Positions 8,839-17,440 of a DNA stretch of 64,000 bases are shown piece after piece. Source of the stretch: Allobosea sp. (GTDB taxonomy: Bacteria > Pseudomonadota > Alphaproteobacteria > Rhizobiales > Beijerinckiaceae); the NCBI RefSeq assembly GCF_017308015.1, contig NZ_JAFKFW010000005.1:1-64000 (forward strand), written 5' to 3'. How positions within the stretch are numbered: position 1 is the first letter of the stretch; every line of letters starts with the position of its first letter. Below the pieces are notes generated by a model. It made no database searches and had not been told where the DNA came from. It saw nothing but the letters and a program-made list of their open reading frames with translations. Made by a program: the position numbers and the translations under genes.

Positions 8839-9448
8839 CCGGGGTCTCGTTGGCTTGGTTGAGGTAGTTGTAGACGGTCGCACGGGCGAGCCCGAGAATG
8901 CGCGAGATATAGGCGGCGGCATTGCGCCCGCCGAAAGCTCCGTTGGCGGCAAGGTCCGCCACCAGCGCCCGCTTCTCGGCCCGGCTGAGGCTGGTCACGG
9001 CAAGCCCGCGGCTTTGCGTCCATTGCTGCACGAACTCGTTGATGCGCTCGTGCCAGTCTTCCTTGAACAGGGCCTGCGGCTTCTCCGTGCCAGCCGGCAC
9101 CGTGGCGAAGGCCGAGAGCGTCTGCATCAGCGCATGGAACTGCGAGACATCGACATTGATGCAGAGCACACCGATGGCCTTGCTCCCGGCCGAGAGCACG
9201 ATGCTGATCGATTTCAGCCGCCGCCCGTCCCAGTTCACCTTCTCATAGGGGCCGATGATCGTCTCGTTCGGATCGAAGCCGATCTCGTCGAGCAGGGAAG
9301 GTTCGCCCAGCACGCGCTGTGAGAAATTCCCGGCGATATGCACGACGCTCTGCGAGCCGAGATCGTGCAGCACGACCTCGGCATGCGGCCGGAACAGCAA
9401 AGCCACCGCATCGCAGACCGGCAGGTAGGGAGCGAGTTCCGGCGTCAT
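8831..9448 (-). CDS. YheO/DauR-like transcriptional regulator
   Basis: This 205-residue protein has a PAS-like YheO domain (about residues 8-120; HAEVVLHDLGSQSVVHIAGN) and a C-terminal helix-turn-helix (about 165-200; GAFGGRNAAAYISRILGLARATVYNYL), the architecture of DauR, which controls D-arginine use in Pseudomonas. It lies ten bases after the aminotransferase B stop and overlaps the OCD gene start, so it is an operon-internal regulator. It probably senses a cationic amino acid or derivative and binds the TTGGA/TCCAA repeats in the two aminotransferase promoters. The domain call is firm; ligand and sites are inferred. Confidence 0.82.
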   Translation of the reverse strand: MTPELAPYLPVCDAVALLFRPHAEVVLHDLGSQSVVHIAGNFSQRVLGEPSLLDEIGFDPNETIIGPYEKVNWDGRRLKSISIVLSAGSKAIGVLCINVDVSQFHALMQTLSAFATVPAGTEKPQALFKEDWHERINEFVQQWTQSRGLAVTSLSRAEKRALVADLAANGAFGGRNAAAYISRILGLARATVYNYLNQANETPDA

Positions 9449-9458
9449 GCGCGAGCCT

Positions 9459-10574
9459 TTAGCGCGGCTGTGACTTGAGATAATCGCTCAGGCGTTCCAG
9501 TCCCGCGGAGAGATGCTCGGCCGGCGCGCCGATGCCGATGCGGATATAGCCGTCCATCCCGTAGACATCGCCCGGCAACAGCATGATGCCACGCTCTTCG
9601 CGCAAGCGGTGCACGAGCTGCGTCGAGTTCATCGAGTGGCTGTACCTGATGAAGGCCATGCCGCCCGCCTTGGGCGGCACGAAGGAGAAGAACTCGTCGT
9701 TAGCCTCCACCCAGTTCGTCAGCAGCGCGAGGTTCTCCCGCAGGATAGTCTTGCTCCGCTGCAGGATTTCGGCGCGCTTGGCCGGCTGCACGACGATGCG
9801 GGCGATGTGCTCGCTCAGTGCGCTCGTCGTGATCGAGGTGTAGTCCTTGTTCTGCCAGGCCGTGTAGATGTCCTTGGCCGGCCCGACCAGCCAGCCGATG
9901 CGCAGCCCGGGCAGCGCCATCGCCTTGGAGAGCCCGCTGGTGATGATCGCCTTCTCGTAGAGATCAGCGAAGCTCGGAGGCTCGTCGGCCTCCAGCTCCG
10001 CGCCCTTGTAGACCTCGTCGGCATGCAGGTAGCAACCCTGTGCACGAGCGATCGCGACCAGAGCATCCATCGTCTCGCGCGAGAGCAGACTGCCGGTCGG
10101 GTTGTTCGGATTGCAGATCGTCATCAGCTTGGTGCGCGGCGTGATCGCCTGGCGGACCTCGTCGAGATCGGGCGTCCAGCCTAGTTCCTCTCGCAGCTTC
10201 ACTTCCTTGACGGTGGCGCCGATGGCCCGCGCCCAGCCCCAGATCTGCAGGTAATTCGGTACGAAGACGACGATCTCGTCACCCGGCTCGATCAGCGACA
10301 TGACCATCAGGAAATTGGCTTCGGCCGAGCCGTTCGTGACGATCACCTCATCCGAGGTCCGGTTGCGGTAGAGCTTGGCGATGTCCTCGCGCAACTCGAC
10401 GGCGCCATTGGTCCAGCCATAGCCAAGCTCGACCCCCATCAGCTTCGCGCGCTCATCGGCGCTGAGCAGCTCGTTCAGCGAATAGGGATGGACGCCGCTA
10501 TCGGAGAGATTGAACTCGACGGTGTTCTCGTAGAGCGACTGGATGCGCTCCAGTGTGAATTCTTCGATCTTCAT
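9459..10574 (-). CDS. Class I/II PLP enzyme (aminotransferase B)
   Basis: About 371 residues from ATG at 10574 (an in-frame ATG at 10583 is also possible, and the frame continues to 10643). PLP residues are NPNNPTG at 155-161, D186 in HADEVYKG and K217 in SGLSKAMALPGLRIGW. It is a close paralogue of the enzyme at 6742-7851, sharing GVHP at 27-30 and GYGWTNG at 51-57. It is the first gene of an operon with the YheO/DauR-like regulator and the OCD-family enzyme, and is divergent from argH. Its role could be transamination of a basic amino acid or a lyase reaction; the sequence does not decide. Confidence 0.85.
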   Translation of the reverse strand: MKIEEFTLERIQSLYENTVEFNLSDSGVHPYSLNELLSADERAKLMGVELGYGWTNGAVELREDIAKLYRNRTSDEVIVTNGSAEANFLMVMSLIEPGDEIVVFVPNYLQIWGWARAIGATVKEVKLREELGWTPDLDEVRQAITPRTKLMTICNPNNPTGSLLSRETMDALVAIARAQGCYLHADEVYKGAELEADEPPSFADLYEKAIITSGLSKAMALPGLRIGWLVGPAKDIYTAWQNKDYTSITTSALSEHIARIVVQPAKRAEILQRSKTILRENLALLTNWVEANDEFFSFVPPKAGGMAFIRYSHSMNSTQLVHRLREERGIMLLPGDVYGMDGYIRIGIGAPAEHLSAGLERLSDYLKSQPR

Positions 10575-10632
10575 GCTGCCCATCCCGCGGCGACCGATCC
10601 GCCGCACCTCCCGCGAGTATGATGGGCATAGA

Positions 10633-10670
10633 TTGGACGTCAAGGTCGATTTTGGAATTTACAGTCCAAA
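10633..10670. promoter_or_regulatory. TTGGA/TCCAA operator-like repeats, aminotransferase B/argH
   Basis: TTGGAC at 10633-10638, TTTGGA at 10651-10656 and TCCAAA at 10665-10670 repeat the half-sites seen at 6627-6653; the last two form an inverted repeat across eight bases. The site sits between divergent aminotransferase B (start 10574) and argH (start 10725), so one bound regulator could control both. Confidence 0.55.
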
Positions 10671-10724
10671 TCACGATTGCTATTCCTTGGCGACCACATC
10701 CCAGCCGCTCCCGGAGAGCCCATC

Positions 10725-12143
10725 ATGTCCGACCAGAACCCCGGTGCCAACAAGATGTGGGGCGGCCGCTTCACCACCGCGCCGGCCGATGTGATGCGCA
10801 AGATCAATCCCTCGATCAGCTTCGACTATCGGCTCTACCGGCAGGACATCGCGGCATCCAAGACCCATGCCGCGATGCTGGCCCGCCAGGGCATCATCGC
10901 GAGCGCCGACAACGAGCGCATCCAGGCCGGGCTCGACCAGATCCGTGGCGAGATCGATCGCGGCGAACTCCAGTTCAGCATCGACCTCGAGGACATCCAC
11001 ATGAACGTGGAAGCGCGCCTCAAGGAGATCATCGGCGAGCCGGCCGGGCGTCTGCACACCGCCCGCAGCCGCAACGACCAGGCCGTCACCGATGTCCGCC
11101 TCTGGATGCGCGACGCCATCGATGCTCTCGACGGCACCATCCGCGACTTGCAGCAGGCCCTGATCGAGCGTGCCAGCGAGCATGCCGACACGATCATGCC
11201 GGGCTTCACCCATATGCAGGTCGCCCAGCCCGTGACCTTCGGCCACCATCTGATGGCCTATGTCGAGATGTTCGGCCGCGACCGCGAACGACTGGCCGGC
11301 GCCCGCCAGCGCACCAATGTCTCACCGCTCGGCGCCGCAGCGCTCGCCGGCACCGCCTTCCCGATCGACCGGCAGTTCACGGCAGCCAAGCTCGGCTTCG
11401 CCCGGCCGACCGAGAACTCGATGGATTCGGTCGGCGCGCGCGACCATATCTGCGAATTGCTGTTCTGCTGCTCGATGCTGGCCGTGCATCTCTCGCGCCT
11501 CAACGAAGAGATCACGCTCTGGTGCAGTGACGGCTTCCGCTTCATCGCGCTGTCCGACGCCTTCACCACCGGCTCCTCGATCATGCCGCAGAAGCGCAAC
11601 CCCGACGCCGCCGAACTGGTGCGCGGCAAGACCGGCCGCGTCGTCGGCTCGCTCACCGCCATGCTGGTAATGGTCAAGGGCCTGCCCATGACCTTCATGA
11701 AGGACATGCAAGAGGACAAGGAGCCGATGTTCGACGCGCTGGAGACGGTCGAGCTCTGCGTCGCTGCCACCACGGGCATGGTCCGTGACCTGACCGTGCG
11801 CCCCGAAGGCATGCGCGCCTTCCTCGATCGCGGCTTCCCGACCGCGACCGACCTCGCCGACTGGCTGGTGCGCGAGGCCGGAATCCCCTTCCGCGACGCC
11901 CATCACATCACCGCCCGCATCGTCGCGCTGGCCGAGGCCAAGGGCTGCACCTTGCAGGCGCTCGATCTCGACGCGATGCGCTCGGTCGATGCGCGCATCA
12001 ATGAAGCGGTCTTCGAGGTGCTGGCGCCGGAGCACTCCGTCCGCAGCCGCCGCAGCTATGGCGGCACAGCCCCAGACACCGTCCGCGAGGCGATCGAGCG
12101 GGCGAGGCAGCGCTGGCTGTCCGACAAGCCGATCCAGGGCTGA
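10725..12143 (+). CDS. argH: Argininosuccinate lyase family protein
   Basis: A 472-residue member of the fumarase/aspartase superfamily matching ArgH in length and motifs: KMWGGRF near the start, TARSRNDQ in the first conserved region, and the superfamily signature [12 protein letters not shown]. ArgH cleaves argininosuccinate to arginine and fumarate in the cytoplasm. ATG at 10725 is set by GGAGAG at 10713-10718. In many Alphaproteobacteria biosynthetic argH is followed by a small lipoprotein gene and lysA; here it is followed by a kinase-M23-aminotransferase fusion and faces a transaminase operon. It may therefore be a second, catabolic copy acting on argininosuccinate or an analogue. That is inference. 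Confidence 0.9.
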   Translation: MSDQNPGANKMWGGRFTTAPADVMRKINPSISFDYRLYRQDIAASKTHAAMLARQGIIASADNERIQAGLDQIRGEIDRGELQFSIDLEDIHMNVEARLKEIIGEPAGRLHTARSRNDQAVTDVRLWMRDAIDALDGTIRDLQQALIERASEHADTIMPGFTHMQVAQPVTFGHHLMAYVEMFGRDRERLAGARQRTNVSPLGAAALAGTAFPIDRQFTAAKLGFARPTENSMDSVGARDHICELLFCCSMLAVHLSRLNEEITLWCSDGFRFIALSDAFTTGSSIMPQKRNPDAAELVRGKTGRVVGSLTAMLVMVKGLPMTFMKDMQEDKEPMFDALETVELCVAATTGMVRDLTVRPEGMRAFLDRGFPTATDLADWLVREAGIPFRDAHHITARIVALAEAKGCTLQALDLDAMRSVDARINEAVFEVLAPEHSVRSRRSYGGTAPDTVREAIERARQRWLSDKPIQG

Positions 12144-12148
12144 ATTGT

Positions 12149-12159
12149 CATTCCGGGGC
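12149..12159 (+). repeat. Partial copy of GTCATtCCGGG palindrome word
   Basis: GTCATTCCGGG just after the argH stop closely matches the arm of the hairpin at 6120-6161. The pairing arm is not clearly present here, so it looks like a remnant or single arm of a dispersed palindromic element. Confidence 0.3.
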
Positions 12160-12281
12160 GCATCGCCAACTTTGCGGAAGCAAACTGACGGTCTTTCTGG
12201 CTATGGATGACGACGTCGCTTGATTCGAGCGAGCGTGAGGATCGAGCGCGGCGCCATGCAGCTCCGCAGCGGGGAGAGACG

Positions 12282-15200
12282 ATGGAACACGTCTGGTTGC
12301 GCGGAGTGGCCGAGAAGTTCGGCATCGACGGCGGGCTGCGGCAGCTCGGCGGCGAATACGATCTTAACTTCCGCGGCCGGACCAGCGAAGGCGACGTCAT
12401 CGTCAAGGCGATGCGCCCGCAGGGCGAGCCCGCGCTCGTCGACCAGCAATGCGCCGCGATCACCCACGCGCTCGCCGTCGATCCGACTTTGCCCTTGCCT
12501 CGCCTCCTCCCTGTCGAAGGCAATCGTTTCTGGCAGACCGTGGCCGACGCCCAGGGCCAGCAGCGCATGGTCTGGGTCCAGCGCGCCTTTACCGGCATTC
12601 CGATGGGCGAGGCCGGGCCGCAGCCACCTGTCGTCCTCGCCGAGCTCGGCGCGCTGACTGCGCGTCTCGACCTCGCGCTGCGCGATTTCAAGGTCACCGC
12701 TGCCCCGGACGCCGCGAAATGGGACCTGACCGAAGCCGGCTGGGTCAAGCCGCATCTCGACGTGCTGGAAGGCTCGCGCCGCAAGCTCGTGGCGGAGATC
12801 GTCGCTGGCTTCGAAGCGCTCAAGCCTGCGCTCGACAAGCTGCCGCGCCAGACCATCCATAACGACCTCAACGACTTCAACATCCTCGTCCAGCCCCGCC
12901 TCGGCGAGCCCGCACGGATCAGCGGCCTGATCGATTTCGGCGACATGACCCATGGCCCGCGCGTCTGCGAGATCGCCATCGCCGCTGCCTACGCCATCCT
13001 CGACCACGAGACGCCGGAAGCAGCGCTCGCCGCCTTCGTCGCCGGCTATCATGGCGTCTCGGCCCTGAGTGCCCAAGAGATCGGCCTGATCTGGCCGCTC
13101 GCCCGCATGCGTCTTGCGGTCAGCGTCGTGAACTCGACGATCGAAGCGAAGGGCCGCCCGAACGACCCCTACGTGACGATCTCGCAGGCACCCGCCTGGC
13201 GTCTCCTCGAAAACCCCGCCATCGATGGCGAACTGATGGGCGCGCGCCTGCGCAACGCCTGCGGCCTGCCCGTCACCGACGCCGCCGGCCGCATCGCGAA
13301 TTGGATCGCCGGACAGCGCAGCAGCTTCGCGCCCGTGCTCGGCCGCGCGCTCGACGGCCTGCCCGTCGGCTCGCTCGGCGTGGCCGAGGCGACGATCCCT
13401 GCGAACCCGTTCGAACTGCGCGCCGACGAAGCCCGCAATCTCGGCACCGGGCTCGGCATCACATCCGAGTGGTGGCTCGGCCAGTATGGCGAGCCGCGGC
13501 TGGTCTATACCGACAAGGCTTTCCGCAAGGGCCGCTGGCTCGCCTCGAACCGCCGCACCATCCATATGGCCGTCGATATTTTTGCGCCGGCAGGGGAGCC
13601 GGTCTGCGCGCCGCTCGCCGGCAAGGTCGTGCTGGCGGAGAACCGCAAGGGCCATCTCGACTATGGCGGCGTCGTCATCCTTGAGCACCGCACGCCCGCA
13701 GGCGACGTCTTCCACACGCTCTACGGCCATCTCGCAGCGGACGGCGCAGCGAAGCTGAAACCAGGCCAGGAGATCGCGGCAGGTGAAACCTTCGCCAGGC
13801 TCGGTCCGGCCGAGGAGAATGGCGGCTGGGAGCCGCATCTGCATTTCCAGCTCGCGCTGACGCTGGACGGCATGGGCCATGACTGGCCGGGCGTCGCCGA
13901 TCCCGACGACTGGGCGCTCTGGCAGGCGATCTGCCCGAACCCGGCCGCCCTGCTCAACCTGCCCGACGATGTCGTCGCCTATCGAGCAATCGACGAGGCC
14001 GCTCTGCTGGCCGAGCGCAAGGCCCGCTTCGGCGCCAACCTCAAGCTGAGCTACAGGAAGCCTGTCACCTTCCTGCGCGGCTGGCGCCACCATCTCTTCG
14101 ACGCGATGGGCCGGCCCTATCTCGACGCCTATAACAACGTGCCGCATGTCGGCCACGCCCATCCTCGCATCCGCAAGGTGGCGATGGACCAATTGGCGCG
14201 GATGAACTCCAACACGCGTTATCTCCACCCGGCGCCGATGGCGCTGGCCGAGCGGCTGACCGCCAAACTTCCCAAGGAGCTGGAAGTCTGCTTCTTCGTC
14301 AATTCCGGCTCGGAGGCGAACGAGTTGGCGCTGCGCCTCGCCCGTGCGGCCAGCGGCGGCTATGACATCGTGACGCCCGATCACGGCTATCACGGCAACA
14401 CCACCGGCGCGATCGACATCTCCGCCTATAAATTCAACAAGCCGAACATGGGCGGGCGCAAGCCTTGGGTGCAACTCGTCGACGTCGCCGACGATTATCG
14501 CGGCCGCTTCCGCCGCGATGACCCCGACCGGGCTCTCCACTACGCACAGCAGGTCGATGGTGCGCTGAAGGCGATCGCGGAACGCGGCGGCAAGGTCGCG
14601 GGCTTCATCGCCGAAACCTTCCCGAGTGTCGGCGGCCAGATCATCCCGCCACCGGGCTATCTCGCCGCGGTCTACGAGCGCATCCGCGCCGCCGGCGGCA
14701 TCTGCATCGCCGACGAGGTGCAGACCGGCCTTGGGCGCCTCGGCGACTATTATTTCGGCTTCGAGCAGCAGAATGTGCGCCCGGATATCGTCGTGCTCGG
14801 CAAGCCTTTCGGTAACGGCCACCCGATCGGTGCTGTGATCACCACTCGCGCCATCGCCGAGCGCTTTGCTGAAGGTCCGGAATATTTCTCGACCTTCGGC
14901 GGCTCGAACCTGTCCTGCCGCATCGCTGCAGAGGTACTCGATATCGTCGAGGAGGAAGGGCTCGCGACCAATGCGAAGGTCATGGGCGAGAAGCTGCTCA
15001 CGGGCATGCGAACGCTGATGGCGGATTACCCTTGTGTCGGCGACGTCCGCGGCATTGGCCTCTTCCTCGGCCTCGAACTGGTCACGGATCGCGAGACGCT
15101 GGAGCCCGCGACGGATGCGGCCTCCCATGTCATGAACCGTCTGCGCGACATGCGCATCCTCGTCGGGCGCGAGGGGCCGGCTGACAACATCCTCAAGATC

Positions 15201-15290
15201 CGCCCGCCTCTGACGATCGGCGCCGACGATGTCGAGATGATCCTCGACCGGCTCAGGATCTGCCTGCGCGAGGTCGAAGCGGCGCGATAG
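12282..15290 (+). CDS. Kinase-M23-class III aminotransferase fusion
   Basis: A 1002-residue three-domain protein. Residues ~1-330: aminoglycoside-phosphotransferase/hydroxylysine-kinase-like kinase with catalytic HNDLNDFN at 193-200 and DFGD at 218-221. Residues ~395-545: M23/LytM-like domain with HxxxD (H428, D432), YGH at 481-483 and HLH at 519-521 all retained. Residues ~575-1000: class III aminotransferase with NSGSEAN at 674-680, DEVQTG at 811-816 and PLP lysine K841, the group containing ethanolamine-phosphate and 5-phosphohydroxylysine phospho-lyases. No signal peptide is present. The likely chemistry is phosphorylation of a hydroxylated amine followed by elimination of phosphate and ammonia. 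ATG at 12282 is set by GGGGAGAG at 12271-12278. The M23 domain's cytoplasmic role is unknown. Confidence 0.88.
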   Translation: MEHVWLRGVAEKFGIDGGLRQLGGEYDLNFRGRTSEGDVIVKAMRPQGEPALVDQQCAAITHALAVDPTLPLPRLLPVEGNRFWQTVADAQGQQRMVWVQRAFTGIPMGEAGPQPPVVLAELGALTARLDLALRDFKVTAAPDAAKWDLTEAGWVKPHLDVLEGSRRKLVAEIVAGFEALKPALDKLPRQTIHNDLNDFNILVQPRLGEPARISGLIDFGDMTHGPRVCEIAIAAAYAILDHETPEAALAAFVAGYHGVSALSAQEIGLIWPLARMRLAVSVVNSTIEAKGRPNDPYVTISQAPAWRLLENPAIDGELMGARLRNACGLPVTDAAGRIANWIAGQRSSFAPVLGRALDGLPVGSLGVAEATIPANPFELRADEARNLGTGLGITSEWWLGQYGEPRLVYTDKAFRKGRWLASNRRTIHMAVDIFAPAGEPVCAPLAGKVVLAENRKGHLDYGGVVILEHRTPAGDVFHTLYGHLAADGAAKLKPGQEIAAGETFARLGPAEENGGWEPHLHFQLALTLDGMGHDWPGVADPDDWALWQAICPNPAALLNLPDDVVAYRAIDEAALLAERKARFGANLKLSYRKPVTFLRGWRHHLFDAMGRPYLDAYNNVPHVGHAHPRIRKVAMDQLARMNSNTRYLHPAPMALAERLTAKLPKELEVCFFVNSGSEANELALRLARAASGGYDIVTPDHGYHGNTTGAIDISAYKFNKPNMGGRKPWVQLVDVADDYRGRFRRDDPDRALHYAQQVDGALKAIAERGGKVAGFIAETFPSVGGQIIPPPGYLAAVYERIRAAGGICIADEVQTGLGRLGDYYFGFEQQNVRPDIVVLGKPFGNGHPIGAVITTRAIAERFAEGPEYFSTFGGSNLSCRIAAEVLDIVEEEGLATNAKVMGEKLLTGMRTLMADYPCVGDVRGIGLFLGLELVTDRETLEPATDAASHVMNRLRDMRILVGREGPADNILKIRPPLTIGADDVEMILDRLRICLREVEAAR

Positions 15291-15375
15291 CACAGCCGGC
15301 AGCGCGTCCTCATCCGCCCGCTGCTGGTACCGCCGGCCCGGCCATGGCATCCTGTGCAGGTGCGGAGGATAGACG

Positions 15376-16377
15376 ATGGAGTTGAAATGGCTGGAAGACG
15401 TCCTGAGCCTGTCGACCACGCTCAGCTTCTCGCGCGCGGCTCGTGAACGCAACGTCACGCAATCGGCCTTGAGCCGTCGGGTCAAGCAGCTCGAGGCTTC
15501 GCTTGGCTCACCGCTGTTCGACCGCAGCAGCTACCCGATTCGCCTGACGGAAGCGGGACGGACCTTCCTTCCGCGCGCGCAAGAGATCGTCCGGCAGATT
15601 CAGGCCGCGCGGCAGGAGCTGCGCCATCTGCACGAGGTCGCTTCCGAGACCCTGACCTTCTCCACGCTGAACACCCTGTCCCTGACCTATTTCCCCGGCC
15701 TCGTCCGCCGCATGGAAGAGAAGCTCGGCCCGCTGAAGACGCGGTTCTGCGAACAACGCTCGTCCTTCGACGGCAACGTCGGGCTTCTCGCCCATGGCGA
15801 ATGCGATTTCCTGCTGACCTACGCGCATGAATGCGTGCTGCCGGATCTCGACCCAGAGCTTTTCATTTATCGCTGCCTCGGCACCGAGCGGGCGATTCCC
15901 GTCTCGATCCCCGACGGCAATGGCGAGCCGCTCCACGCCTTCCACTGCGGAGAAGCACCGGTACGCCTGCTGAGCTATGGCAGCTCGACCTTTTTCGCGC
16001 GGCGGCTTGCCCTGCTCTTCGCCGAGCGCCCGACCCCGCTCGTCACCGTCTACGAAAACCCGATGTCCGTGGGTCTCAAGGCGATGGTCCTGGCCGGGCG
16101 TGGCGTCGCCTGGGTGCCGGAGAGTCTGGTCGTGGAGGAACTGCGAAGCGGCCAGCTCGTGCCGGCCGCCGATACCTCCTGGTACATCTCTGCCGAAATC
16201 AGGCTCTATCGGGCGAGACAGCAGAGCCGCCCCCCCGTCGAGCAGTTCTGGGCCGCCACCGCGGAAGCCAGCCAGACGGCGCGCACCGAGGACCCTGGCC
16301 GCCCTGTCTTTCCCCGGCTCTGCTTTGCACGCCCAGCCTTCGACAACAGGGAGCCAGGTGTGCCGGCGGTCGTGTGA
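15376..16377 (+). CDS. LysR regulator, HypT/YjiE-like
   Basis: A 333-residue LysR-type regulator: winged helix at about residues 3-62 (FSRAARERNVTQSALSRRVKQLE) and an effector domain after ~95. The N-terminal ELKWLEDVLSL start and the C-terminal GLKAMVLAGRGVAWVPESLV segment resemble HypT (YjiE), a hypochlorite-responsive regulator, but a metabolite-sensing role is equally possible. The C-terminal ~40 residues extend beyond the usual length. GGAGGAT precedes the ATG. It follows the fusion gene by 85 bases in the same direction and is convergent with the serine hydrolase of the peptide cluster, so it could control either. Confidence 0.8.
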   Translation: MELKWLEDVLSLSTTLSFSRAARERNVTQSALSRRVKQLEASLGSPLFDRSSYPIRLTEAGRTFLPRAQEIVRQIQAARQELRHLHEVASETLTFSTLNTLSLTYFPGLVRRMEEKLGPLKTRFCEQRSSFDGNVGLLAHGECDFLLTYAHECVLPDLDPELFIYRCLGTERAIPVSIPDGNGEPLHAFHCGEAPVRLLSYGSSTFFARRLALLFAERPTPLVTVYENPMSVGLKAMVLAGRGVAWVPESLVVEELRSGQLVPAADTSWYISAEIRLYRARQQSRPPVEQFWAATAEASQTARTEDPGRPVFPRLCFARPAFDNREPGVPAVV

Positions 16378-16384
16378 TACGCGC

Positions 16385-17440
16385 TCAGCCCGGCTGGCGG
16401 GCTTCAAGGATCAGGCGCAGCAGGCGTCCGAAAGCGAAGCGGTTCACCTCCGTGCCCTTGATATCGGTGTTGACCCGATGGACGATCACGAGATCGAGCG
16501 ACGGGATAACGAGGCAATACTGCCCGCCGACGCCCTGGGCGCTGTAGCTGCCGGCCGGCAGCACGACGCCGGGGAAGCCAGCGCCGGAGCGCTCGGTCCA
16601 CCACATATAGCCGTAGCCGCCGCGCGGCCCGGCATCTGAAAGCGGCAGCACGCTGGTCGCGACCCAGTTGGCCGGCACGACCTGTTCATTCTGCCAGCGG
16701 CCCTGCCGCAGGAACAGCAGGCCGAAACGAGCGAGATCGCGCGTCGACATCCGGAACGGATAGGCGGGATGGGCAGAGCAATCATCCGGCTCCAGCCAGC
16801 CGTCACGGCGCTCGCCATCGAGGCGGAAATCCTCCAGGCCGAGCGGGCGGCCGATCCGTTCGAGGAAATCGTCATGGATTCCGGCGCCGGTGAGCGCAGT
16901 GAAGATCGTGCCCAGCGCATTGAAGTCCCAGTTGTTGTACAACCAGAAGGCGCCCGGCGGCTGCGAATGGCGCTGCGGCTTGATCGACTTCATCCAAGGC
17001 GATTCATAGCCTGCGGGATGGAAGATGCCGGAGCGCGCCGTCAGCAGATCGTAGATCGTCGCCGCCTTCTCGCGGTCGCTCAGTCCTTCCTTGTCGTCGA
17101 TGCCGAGATCGGCGAGCGTACGGGACAGGTCGATCCGGCCTTCCTCCTCATGGATGCCGATCAGCGCGCTGAGGAAGCTCTTGCGGACGGAATGGCACTG
17201 GTAGCGATGGGCGAGGTCGCCGCGGCTCGCGATCACGCGTCCGCCCTGTACGATCATCACTGTCGCCGTCGAGATGGTGTCGGCATAGCGCCAGGCCCGG
17301 TCGAGCCCCTCGCGCGACCAGCCGGCCGCCTCCGGCGTCACCGCCTCCCAGCCATTTGCCGGCCAATGTTCTCCCGCCAGGGCCTTACCCGTCATGACTG
17401 CCTCTTCCATGTCCTGATCCGTCGAATCCCTGCCGCTCAC
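16385..17440 (-). CDS. Beta-lactamase-fold serine hydrolase
   Basis: About 351 residues from the GTG at 17440, which overlaps the upstream ATPase stop (GTGA); ATGs at residues 11 and 16 are alternatives. The SxxK nucleophile motif is SVRK (S84-K87), and YNN around residue 177 supplies the class C-type YxN. The family (beta-lactamase/penicillin-binding fold) covers esterases, D-aminopeptidases, D-Ala-D-Ala carboxypeptidases and amidases. There is no signal peptide, which argues against a cell-wall enzyme or true beta-lactamase. As the last gene of a peptide transport and hydrolysis operon it may hydrolyse an imported amide or peptide. Confidence 0.8.
   Translation of the reverse strand: MSGRDSTDQDMEEAVMTGKALAGEHWPANGWEAVTPEAAGWSREGLDRAWRYADTISTATVMIVQGGRVIASRGDLAHRYQCHSVRKSFLSALIGIHEEEGRIDLSRTLADLGIDDKEGLSDREKAATIYDLLTARSGIFHPAGYESPWMKSIKPQRHSQPPGAFWLYNNWDFNALGTIFTALTGAGIHDDFLERIGRPLGLEDFRLDGERRDGWLEPDDCSAHPAYPFRMSTRDLARFGLLFLRQGRWQNEQVVPANWVATSVLPLSDAGPRGGYGYMWWTERSGAGFPGVVLPAGSYSAQGVGGQYCLVIPSLDLVIVHRVNTDIKGTEVNRFAFGRLLRLILEARQPG

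Noticed and set aside
12201-15485. Very long minus-strand open frame (1094 codons) opposite the fusion gene
   Set aside because: It is antisense to a protein with three recognisable domains and codes for Arg/Asp/Gly-rich sequence without any motif. Long antisense frames are expected in GC-rich DNA.
16385-17440. Class C beta-lactamase resistance gene
   Set aside because: Catalytic motifs fit the fold, but absence of a signal peptide and location in a peptide operon argue against it.
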